Source: Oryzomonas sp. (lineage in GTDB: Bacteria; Desulfobacterota; Desulfuromonadia; Geobacterales; Pseudopelobacteraceae). From it: DNA of 64,000 nt. The translations under genes were made by a program, and so were the position numbers. The stretch is taken from the NCBI GenBank assembly GCA_031292255.1, contig JARLHN010000034.1, positions 124,001-188,000 on the forward strand, read 5' to 3'. The notes under the pieces were generated by a model that had not been told where the DNA came from, ran no database searches, and saw only the letters and a list, made by a program, of their open reading frames with translations. Shown here piece by piece: positions 15,899-23,156 of this stretch (its first letter is position 1; each line of letters begins with the position of its first letter).

Positions 15899-18193
15899 TT
15901 ATCTCCTTCCCTGCCATCCGGCGATTGCCGCCTGCCCGAGGGCGATGCCGCCGTCATTGGGGGGAACCAGCCGGTGGGTGAAAACTTCTAAACCCCGATC
16001 GAGCAGCCCAGTATATACCATTTCGGTCAAAAGGCGATTCTGAAATACGCCGCCGGAGAGAACCACGCGGCCCAGGCCGGAATTGCCGGCGATCCGGGTA
16101 CAGGCATCCACGGCGGCGCGCGCGACGGTTGCGTGAAAACGGTAGGCCATGGCGGCCGTCCCGGCGCCGGCAGCCATATCGGCCAGAAGATCCGCGAAAA
16201 GAGGGGTGAAATCTATGGCCAGGCGCTCTCCGGGGGTAATCGCGAAGGAATAGGCGCCCGGACCTAGCGCCGTTTCCGCCAGGGCCTCCAGCTCAATGGC
16301 TGCCTGGCCGTCATAGGACACGGTGTGGCGCACGTTCAGCACGGCTGCCGCGGCATCGAAGAGCCGGCCGCAGCTGGAGGTGAGCGGCGCGTTGATGCCC
16401 CGTTCCAGCATGGCGGCAAAGATGCTCTTCTCCGAATCATTCAGGTGCCGGGCAACCGGGTGGTCGAGGTTGAAGGCGTCTTCGCCCAGGGAACGGTACA
16501 GCCATGCCAAGGCCATGCGCCAGGGCTCGCGCACCGCGGCATCGCCGCCGGGCAGGGGCACGGGAAGGAAATTGCCGGCCCGTTGGAAGCCGCCGTAGCC
16601 GCCGACCAGAAACTCGCCGCCCCAGATGGTGGCGTCGGAGCCTAAACCGGTGCCGTCAAAGATGATGCCGATCACCGAGCCATCCAGGCCGTTTTCAGCC
16701 ATGCAGGCCGCCAAGTGGGCATGGTGGTGCTGGACCCTTGTCAGCGGCAGCCCGGATTCCGCCGCATGGACCGAGGAGAGGTAGTCGGGATGCAGGTCGC
16801 AGGCGACGGAGCGGGGGGTTATTTCGAGAATGCCCGACAGGTGCCGTATGGTGTGGCGGAACGAGTCGCAGGTGGAGCTGTTCTGCAGATCGCCGATATG
16901 CTGGCTCAGAAAGGCCTGTTCTCCCTGCACGAGACAGACGGCCCCCTTCAGTTCGGCCCCCACCGCCAAAAGCGGGGGCGTCCCGAAGGGAAGCCGCACG
17001 GCTCTCGGCGCATAGCCCCTGGCCCGGCGGTAGAAGAGCGGCTTGCCCTGGAAGACCCGCATGACGGAATCGTCGCTACGTATATGGATCGGCCGGTCGT
17101 GAACGAGAAAAAAATCGGCAATGCCGCCCAGGCGCAGGAGGGCGTCGTTGTCTTCAAAGGCTACCGGCTCATCGGACACGTTGGCGCTCGTCATCACCAG
17201 TGCTTTGAAGCGATCCCGCATCAGCAGGTGATGGATCGGCGCATAGGGAAGCATCAGGCCGAGCCAGCCGTTGGCGGGAGCCACCAGGGGCGAAACCGGG
17301 CAATCAGGAGTCTTGGGCGCGATGACGATCGGACTTTCCGGGCCGGACAGCAGCCGCTCCTCCATGTCGCCCAACAATACCAGCCGCCGGGCGGTCGCCA
17401 GGTCTGCGGCCATGACGGCAAAGGGTTTTTCGTCCCGCTTCTTCCGCTCGCGTAGACGCCTGACAGCCTCGGGGTTGCAGGCGTCCACGGCCAGATGATA
17501 GCCGCCGATACCCTTGACCGCCAGGATCTGCCCCGCCTGCAGGAATTCAACGGCCGTGGTAAGCGCATCGTCATGCTCCGCGACCGGGTTGGAGGCATGG
17601 TCCAGCAGGCGAAGCCGCGGGCCGCAGGCCGGGCAGGCAATGGGCTGGGCATGGAAACGCCTGTTTGCCGGGTCGTCGTATTCCCGCTGGCAATCGGGGC
17701 AGAGCGGGAAGGCCGCCATGGTGGTCCAGGGCCGGTCGTAGGGGATGGCGGTGATGATGCTGTAGCGGGGGCCGCAGTTGGTGCAGGTGATGAACGGGTA
17801 GCGGTAACGGCGGTCGGTCGGGTCGAACAGTTCACGCAGGCAGTCGCCGCAAAGGGCTGAGTCGGGCGCCACCTGGATGTTCTTCTCTCCGTCCGCGCTG
17901 GGGAGGATGGTGAAGCCGTGCTCCGGGAGCAAGGGGATATCCTCTGCGGAAATGGACGTGACAACGGCCAGGGGCGGAAGTTCGTGGGCCAGGGCGTGCC
18001 GGAAGGCATAAAGCGCCTCTGCCGTCCCCTGGACTTCGAGCTCCACCCCGGCAGGGATGTTGCGCACCCAGCCGCTCAGGCGGAGTTCACCGGCCCGGCG
18101 GAAGACGAAGGGGCGAAACCCGACACCCTGGACGATGCCGTTGATGAGGAAACGCCTGCGGACTATGGTTTTTCCGTCCCCGCCGTCAGCCAT
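15899..18193 (-). CDS. hypF: Carbamoyltransferase HypF
   Basis: HypF turns carbamoyl phosphate and ATP into a carbamoyl group on HypE, the source of the cyanide ligands. The 764-residue chain has an acylphosphatase domain (about 8-95, with IVQGVGFRPFVF). Two CxxC...CxxC zinc fingers follow (CGDCL, CTNCG, CPDC, CPACG; about 110-190), then a YrdC-like domain (about 205-385). The Kae1-like carbamoyl transferase part contains VQHHHAHLAACMAENG and LSGGVFQNRLL. ATG 18193 is chosen with GGAGG about 12 bases upstream; it overlaps the end of hypB by 31 bases. Confidence 0.96.
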   Translation of the reverse strand: MADGGDGKTIVRRRFLINGIVQGVGFRPFVFRRAGELRLSGWVRNIPAGVELEVQGTAEALYAFRHALAHELPPLAVVTSISAEDIPLLPEHGFTILPSADGEKNIQVAPDSALCGDCLRELFDPTDRRYRYPFITCTNCGPRYSIITAIPYDRPWTTMAAFPLCPDCQREYDDPANRRFHAQPIACPACGPRLRLLDHASNPVAEHDDALTTAVEFLQAGQILAVKGIGGYHLAVDACNPEAVRRLRERKKRDEKPFAVMAADLATARRLVLLGDMEERLLSGPESPIVIAPKTPDCPVSPLVAPANGWLGLMLPYAPIHHLLMRDRFKALVMTSANVSDEPVAFEDNDALLRLGGIADFFLVHDRPIHIRSDDSVMRVFQGKPLFYRRARGYAPRAVRLPFGTPPLLAVGAELKGAVCLVQGEQAFLSQHIGDLQNSSTCDSFRHTIRHLSGILEITPRSVACDLHPDYLSSVHAAESGLPLTRVQHHHAHLAACMAENGLDGSVIGIIFDGTGLGSDATIWGGEFLVGGYGGFQRAGNFLPVPLPGGDAAVREPWRMALAWLYRSLGEDAFNLDHPVARHLNDSEKSIFAAMLERGINAPLTSSCGRLFDAAAAVLNVRHTVSYDGQAAIELEALAETALGPGAYSFAITPGERLAIDFTPLFADLLADMAAGAGTAAMAYRFHATVARAAVDACTRIAGNSGLGRVVLSGGVFQNRLLTEMVYTGLLDRGLEVFTHRLVPPNDGGIALGQAAIAGWQGRR

Positions 18194-19032
18194 TGGTACC
18201 ACCCCTCCATCCCCTCGCCGGTGCGCGCCGACACCTCGAAGATGGTGATGCCGGGGCTTACCCGGCGGGCGTATTCCTTGCATTTTTCCACATCGAAGTC
18301 CAGATGGGGGAGCAGGTCGGTCTTGTTGAGCAGCATGACCGTGGAGTTGCGAAACATCTGCGGATACTTGAGCGGCTTATCCTCCCCCTCGGTGACCGAG
18401 AGGACCGCCACCTTGTGATGCTCGCCGAGGTCGAAGGACGCCGGGCAGACCAGGTTGCCCACGTTTTCAATCAGCAACACGTCGAGGCTGTCCAGGTTAA
18501 AACCCTCGGTGCCGTGCATGACCATGTGGGCGTCCAGGTGACAACCGGCGCCGGTGTTGATCTGGCGGACCGCTACGCCGGTGGCGGCAATGCGTCGGGC
18601 GTCATTGTCGGTCTGCTGATCCCCCTCGATCACGGCAAAACGGAACTGGTCCGCCAGGTCGCGCAGGGTCCGCTCCAGGAGGGTAGTCTTGCCCGAGCCG
18701 GGAGAGCTTACCAGGTTAAGGACAAAGATCCCCTTGTCCTTGAACAGGGCGCGGTTGAAGGAGGCCAGGCGGTTGTTTTTGGCCAGGATGTCCTCCTCGA
18801 TAGCGATTACGGTCCGTTTCCGGTCGTCGTGGTCATGGTGATCGCGGGTATCGTGATCATGGCTGTGGTTATCGTCGCCGTGATGGTGGTCGTGATGATC
18901 GTGGGTATCGTGTTCATGATCAAGGTGTTCGTGATCATTGTTGTGGCTATGGCTGTGGCTGTGTTGAAGGTCGCCGTGATGGTGATCATGGTCGTGCGTA
19001 TCTGTCGTGCTGCATCCGCAAGTGGTGCACAT
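18163..19032 (-). CDS. hypB: GTPase HypB with histidine-rich nickel-storage region
   Basis: HypB is the GTPase that supplies nickel to hydrogenase together with HypA. The 289-residue protein starts MCTTCGC, matching the CxxCGC high-affinity Ni site. It is followed by a region of about 70 residues with 25 histidines in HD/HH runs, as in Ni-storing HypB. The G domain shows SSPGSGKTTLL (P-loop), EGDQQTDNDA and NKTDLL. ATG 19032 is preceded by GGAGGAAACC; a longer frame at 19086 lacks this. It heads the hypBFCD-globin-HAD unit. hypA is not adjacent. Confidence 0.96.
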   Translation of the reverse strand: MCTTCGCSTTDTHDHDHHHGDLQHSHSHSHNNDHEHLDHEHDTHDHHDHHHGDDNHSHDHDTRDHHDHDDRKRTVIAIEEDILAKNNRLASFNRALFKDKGIFVLNLVSSPGSGKTTLLERTLRDLADQFRFAVIEGDQQTDNDARRIAATGVAVRQINTGAGCHLDAHMVMHGTEGFNLDSLDVLLIENVGNLVCPASFDLGEHHKVAVLSVTEGEDKPLKYPQMFRNSTVMLLNKTDLLPHLDFDVEKCKEYARRVSPGITIFEVSARTGEGMEGWYQWLTAGTEKP

Positions 19033-19117
19033 GGTTTCCTCCGAATGTGAATCCAGCTGATGGTGTAACCGTATCAGTTTCCGCAATGTTATGCAACAGC
19101 GTCAACGGGAGACATCG

Positions 19118-19167
19118 GGAGGCTGGCAACAATAACATGATGTTCCACGTTATTATTGCCAGCCTCC
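19118..19167. promoter_or_regulatory. Long hairpin between the ABC exporter and hypB
   Basis: GGAGGCTGGCAACAATAAC (19118-19136) and GTTATTATTGCCAGCCTCC (19149-19167) form a 19-bp stem with one mismatch and a 12-base loop. It includes the stop of the exporter gene. No T run follows on the minus strand, so it may be a Rho-independent-like pause, an mRNA end-stabiliser or a protein site upstream of hypB. Confidence 0.55.
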
Positions 19168-20967
19168 TTGGTTGAACTGTAATTGGTGCAACCGGTAGTA
19201 GAGCCCCTGGATGTCCATGAGTTCCTGGTGGGTTCCCTCTTCGGATTTGCGGCCGCGGTGCACCACCACGATCCGGTCGGCATCCTGGATGGTGGAAAGA
19301 CGATGGGCGATGACCAGAGAGGTGCGGCCCCGCATCAACCCCTTGATGCCTTCCTGGATCATCTGTTCCGAGGCGGAATCCACATTGGCGGTTGCTTCGT
19401 CCAGCACCAGGACCTCGGGATCAAAGGCCACGGCCCGTGCAAAGGAGATAAGCTGTTTCTCTCCCACGGAAAGGTTGTTGCCCCGCTCCCGGACCTCTTC
19501 CCCATACCCCTTGGCCAAACGTTCGATGAAGCGGTCTGCTCCGACAGCGGCTGCCGCTGCCCGGACCCGTGCCCGCGCCTCCGCGTCGCCCAGGCAGATG
19601 TTGAACTCGATGCTGCCGGTAAACAGGCAGGGGTCCTGGAGAACGATGCCGATGCGCCGACGCAGGTCGTTGACCCGCATGGCGCGTACGTCTACGCCGT
19701 CGATGAGGATGCTGCCGCTGTCGATCTCGTAAAGCCGCGTCAATAGCCGCGTGATAGTGGTCTTGCCGCCGCCGCTTTCGCCCACCAGCGCGATCCGTTC
19801 GCCGCGCCGCACGACCAGACTGAACCCCTCCAGGGCATTGTCTCCCTCGCGATAGGCAAAGGATACGTTGCAAAACTCGATCAGGGGGCTATCCTCCCGG
19901 TCCTGTGGATGTTCTCCTTTGTCAAGGGGGGGCTGGTGGGGGGACGTTTCGCCTTCGGTTGCCCCGGCCGGCGTGTCCAGCAGGGCAAAGATCCGTTCCA
20001 GGGCCGCCATGGCGCCCTGCATGACCGAATACTTGGCCGACAGGTCGCGGACGGGGGTAAAAAATTTCTCAATGTACTGGATGAAGGCCACCAGAACCCC
20101 GAAGGTCAGGGCGCCCCGGAGGATCTCGCCGCCGCCGTACCAGATGATCAGGGCCACGGCAATGGAGGAGAGTGCCTCCACGATGGCGTACAGCGACGCA
20201 TCCCAGAATATGACCGGCATGTTGGCGTCCCGGTAGGATGCGTTCAGGTCGCTGAAACGCCGCTCTTCATCGCGCTCGCGGTTGAATGCCTGGATGATGC
20301 TGATGCCGCCGATGCACTCTGCCAAAAAGGCGTTGAGGCGCCCCAGGCGCGCCCGCACCTCGCGGAACGATTGGCGCATCCTGCGGCGAAAGGCCCAGGC
20401 GACGTACAGGAGCAGGGGGAGGATACTGAACGTAACCAGGGAAAGCTTCAGGTTCATCCAGAGCATGACGGATATGATGCCCACCAGCAGCATGACATCC
20501 CCCACGATGGTGATGATCCCCGAGGCGAACATCTCGCCCAGAACCTCCACGTCGCTGGTCAGCCGGACAACGGCGCTGCCCGTGGGAACCCGGTCGAACC
20601 AGGAAACCGGCAGGTGCATGACATGGCGGTAGAGTTCGTCGCGCATGTCGGACATGACCCGTTGCCCGACCGACTGGAGCAGGTAGACCTGCAGAAAGGA
20701 GAGCAGCGATTCCGACAGCAGGACTCCCAGGAACGCCAGGGCGATTCCTCCCAGCCCGGCCAGGCGGCCGGTGGTGATGTGGCCGTCGATGGCCAGCTTG
20801 ATGATCCAGGGTTGGGCCAGGCGGGAGGCGGCGACCAGCGGTATGGTGATCAGCGCCGCGGTGACCGCCGTGCGGTAGGGGGCAACATAGCGGGCAAAGC
20901 GGGCCAGCAGGCGGGTGTCGTATGCCTTGCCCGCTATTTCTTCTTCATAGATGCCGCCGTGGTGCAT
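19153..20967 (-). CDS. ABC exporter, MsbA/multidrug type (fused TMD-NBD)
   Basis: This half-transporter forms an exporter dimer in the inner membrane; the substrate (lipid, drug or peptide) is unknown. From ATG 20967 it has 604 residues: a six-helix transmembrane domain (about 25-310) and an NBD. The NBD carries Walker A GESGGGKTT, signature LSVGE, Walker B VLVLDEAT and the H-loop IAHRLST. The longer frame from 21075 gives no sensible start signal. The linker between the domains holds a segment containing SPHQPPLDKGEHP that looks like a translated G-tract repeat. It is upstream of hypB on the same strand, separated by the long hairpin. Confidence 0.9.
   Translation of the reverse strand: MHHGGIYEEEIAGKAYDTRLLARFARYVAPYRTAVTAALITIPLVAASRLAQPWIIKLAIDGHITTGRLAGLGGIALAFLGVLLSESLLSFLQVYLLQSVGQRVMSDMRDELYRHVMHLPVSWFDRVPTGSAVVRLTSDVEVLGEMFASGIITIVGDVMLLVGIISVMLWMNLKLSLVTFSILPLLLYVAWAFRRRMRQSFREVRARLGRLNAFLAECIGGISIIQAFNRERDEERRFSDLNASYRDANMPVIFWDASLYAIVEALSSIAVALIIWYGGGEILRGALTFGVLVAFIQYIEKFFTPVRDLSAKYSVMQGAMAALERIFALLDTPAGATEGETSPHQPPLDKGEHPQDREDSPLIEFCNVSFAYREGDNALEGFSLVVRRGERIALVGESGGGKTTITRLLTRLYEIDSGSILIDGVDVRAMRVNDLRRRIGIVLQDPCLFTGSIEFNICLGDAEARARVRAAAAAVGADRFIERLAKGYGEEVRERGNNLSVGEKQLISFARAVAFDPEVLVLDEATANVDSASEQMIQEGIKGLMRGRTSLVIAHRLSTIQDADRIVVVHRGRKSEEGTHQELMDIQGLYYRLHQLQFNQGGWQ
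19905..19950. repeat. G-tract palindromic repeat inside the ABC exporter gene
   Basis: CTCCTTTGTCAAGGGGGG followed by CTGGTGGGGGG resembles intergenic repeats near 42193-42212 and 50107-50130. It is translated as the linker PHQPPLDKGE between membrane and nucleotide-binding domains. The reading frame stays open. The match is judged by eye. Confidence 0.5.
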
Positions 20968-21416
20968 TGGTACCCCGAAATGTGCGCGATGTGCACAGGA
21001 TACCAGAATCGGCGGCAGAAGTGAAATAATGCCGACGTTGCCGGAGTGGATATCAAATGGCCTTGCGTCAGGCAAGCCGCTGCTCAGGCAGGCGTGAAAG
21101 GGATGTTGAAGCGGTTTGGCTTGTATTTGACTATTCGAAAAAATCTAAACCTGCCGGCTGCACTGTTGCCGGTCATGCTAATCTACGACTATCGGCTTGA
21201 ACGGCATGCGGTTTTTGGCTGTTGATTTTCGCATGCGCGGCCACTTTTTCCTATTATTGCCAAATTGACAAAAAATGCATATAAAAATGCAAAATTTGCA
21301 TAGCTACCTTTTGTGAGAAATAATACATACACATTATCAATATGTTGTAAAAGCATAACTGACGGCATTGATATTGCAAAAACCGATAGATAAACCATAA
21401 TAGAAAGTGATTCCAA
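20968..21416. other. 449-bp divergent intergenic region, AT-rich to the right
   Basis: It lies between the exporter and the DsbC-like genes. The right 180 bases are very AT-rich and contain TTGACA at 21265-21270 without a well-spaced -10, plus the palindrome at 21288-21300. It probably holds the promoter of the 21.4-33 kb surface-protein block. No gene is seen. Confidence 0.5.
21288..21300. promoter_or_regulatory. Palindrome TGCAAAATTTGCA, possible operator
   Basis: This 13-base symmetric site sits in an AT-rich stretch with several extra TGCAT/ATGCA words, about 117 bases before the first DsbC-like gene. It could bind a dimeric regulator. Only the symmetry is observed. Confidence 0.3.
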
Positions 21417-22205
21417 ATGTATAATACACTTCTTTCCCTCTGCACACTTCTTGTCATCTTCTGTTCTGCCTCGTTTGCTGCAGAAGGGCACGGCACGGAC
21501 TGCACCTCATGCCATTCGCTTTCGGTCCAGGACGCATCTGAGCTACTTAAAAACACCGGTGGGATGGTGAAATCCGTCAAACCGGCTCCAGTAAAGGGAT
21601 TATTCGAACTACTGGTCGAGAAGGACGGCAGGACCGGCATCATTTATGTTGACTACGCCAAGAAGATTCTCATGCAGGGTTTCGCCATTGATCTTGCAAC
21701 GCTCAAACCGCTAATGGCCCATTCCCAGGAACTTGCAGCAGAGCAACCGAAACAAGCGACTTCCGTCGACGTTACATCTCTTCCGCTGGATAATGCCATA
21801 GTTATAGGCAATCCTAAAGGCGCCAGAAAACTGTATGTTTTTACCGACCCGGATTGCCCGTATTGTCGCGAGTTCCATTCAGAGCTGAAGACGTTGGCCG
21901 CCTCGTCGTCCGACATAGCGATTTACATTATTCCGTTTCCCTTGCCGATGCACCCAGGCGCCTACGACAAGGCTCGGGCAATCCTCGAGGCTAAGAGCCA
22001 GGACGTGCTGAACAAGGCATTCGAAGGGAAGGATGTCCCCAGGCCTGTCAAAGATGAAAGCAAGGCACAGGTCGATACCAACATCAAGTACGGCAATTCC
22101 AAAGAAATTACCGGCACGCCGACGTTTATTCTGCCAAACGGCGCAATCGTTGTTGGTGGAAGGGATGCCGATACCCTGAAGAAGATGCTGGAAGAGGCCA
22201 AATAG
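21417..22205 (+). CDS. Periplasmic DsbC-like thioredoxin-fold protein with N-terminal CxxCH
   Basis: The 262-residue exported protein has a signal peptide (about 1-22) and CTSCH at 29-33, which fits the covalent haem-c attachment motif. A DsbC-type N-terminal domain is followed by a thioredoxin fold with active site CPYC (Cys147, Cys150) and the cis-proline segment TGTPTF. DsbC proteins isomerise wrong disulfides in the periplasm. The CxxCH extension is unusual and could bind haem or act as a second thiol pair. A paralogue follows 46 bases later, and the PilY1 gene lies beyond it, suggesting service to the surface-protein cluster. Confidence 0.85.
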   Translation: MYNTLLSLCTLLVIFCSASFAAEGHGTDCTSCHSLSVQDASELLKNTGGMVKSVKPAPVKGLFELLVEKDGRTGIIYVDYAKKILMQGFAIDLATLKPLMAHSQELAAEQPKQATSVDVTSLPLDNAIVIGNPKGARKLYVFTDPDCPYCREFHSELKTLAASSSDIAIYIIPFPLPMHPGAYDKARAILEAKSQDVLNKAFEGKDVPRPVKDESKAQVDTNIKYGNSKEITGTPTFILPNGAIVVGGRDADTLKKMLEEAK

Positions 22206-22251
22206 TCCACATTCATGAAGTAAGGAAGGTTTTTATACTTCGGTCGGGAAG

Positions 22252-23043
22252 ATGATGATCATTAAAAAAATGATGACATTGCTGCCACTACTTGCCGTGA
22301 TTGCAGGCAAATCTGTTTATGCACTGCCCGCGACACAAGGGTGCAGCAGGGGAACGTGCACGGCATGCCACAATCTTACCGTGATGGAAGCCACTAAACT
22401 GCTATCGAATCTGGGGGCCACAATCAAAGAGGTGAAGGAATCCCCCATCAGCGGTCTTTGGGAGCTGACGCTGGACCGAAACGGGGAGCGTGCTTCGGCC
22501 TACATGGATTATGGAAAGAAATATGTACTGGGTGGCCCGCTCTTCAGCGCGGTGACGAAGCAGCGAGTTAATTCAATGCTGGAAGTGACAACGGGTCATT
22601 CGTCCCGCATCGACATCAATGTTCTTCCGACAGGGCATTCCATTGTCATGGGCAATCCGATGGGGAAGAAAAAACTCTTCGTTTTCAGCGATCCGGATTG
22701 CCCCTACTGTGCCAAACTCCATGGGGAGTTGAAACAGCTCGCAGCTATGGAGCCGGACCTTTCCATCTACGTCAAGATGTATCCGTTGAAGATGCACCCG
22801 CATGCCTATGACAAGGCTCGGGTCATCCTCGGCGCCAATACGATTGGTATGCTGGACAGGGCCTTTGCCGGTCAAACACTGCCGCAACCCGGCCCCGGCG
22901 ACCCGGCCGGCCCGGTTGACGATACGATAAAGCTTGCCGATGCCATGGGCATCGATTCCACCCCCACATTCGTGCTGCCGAGCGGACGGATCATCAGCGG
23001 CTCGAAAAGCGCCGCGGAGATCAGGTCGCTTTTGACCCGGTAA
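22252..23043 (+). CDS. Second DsbC-like protein with CxxCH (tandem paralogue)
   Basis: The 263-residue product has the same design as its upstream neighbour: signal peptide (about 1-25), CTACH at 36-40, a DsbC-like N-domain, then a thioredoxin fold with CPYC (Cys150, Cys153) and cis-Pro DSTPTF. Shared words such as MHPxAYDKAR and FxDPDCPYC show a tandem duplication followed by divergence. The N-terminus also has Cys31, giving a CSRGTCTACH cluster. Its role is inferred to be disulfide isomerisation or redox relay in the periplasm. Confidence 0.85.
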   Translation: MMIIKKMMTLLPLLAVIAGKSVYALPATQGCSRGTCTACHNLTVMEATKLLSNLGATIKEVKESPISGLWELTLDRNGERASAYMDYGKKYVLGGPLFSAVTKQRVNSMLEVTTGHSSRIDINVLPTGHSIVMGNPMGKKKLFVFSDPDCPYCAKLHGELKQLAAMEPDLSIYVKMYPLKMHPHAYDKARVILGANTIGMLDRAFAGQTLPQPGPGDPAGPVDDTIKLADAMGIDSTPTFVLPSGRIISGSKSAAEIRSLLTR

Positions 23044-23156
23044 TGATCAGGATTTTAAGAGTAAGTTAAGTCGCAGGAACGCTTTAAAGGAAGACCATAA
23101 GCATGTTTCAATTTGATGGAATTTTTTCTGCCCAAAAACAGGGCCAGAGGTGGACG

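Noticed and set aside
18807-19050. Repetitive Thr/Ile-rich and Val/Met-rich frames over the 5' part of hypB
   Set aside because: They are other-frame readings of the CAC/CAT/GAT codon runs that encode the HypB histidine tract. The tract itself is a known nickel-storage feature, not a new repeat system.
21189-21643. Two minus-strand frames of 100-129 codons upstream of the DsbC-like gene
   Set aside because: They run through an AT-rich promoter region and the signal-peptide coding part of the DsbC-like gene, without ribosome sites or recognisable motifs.
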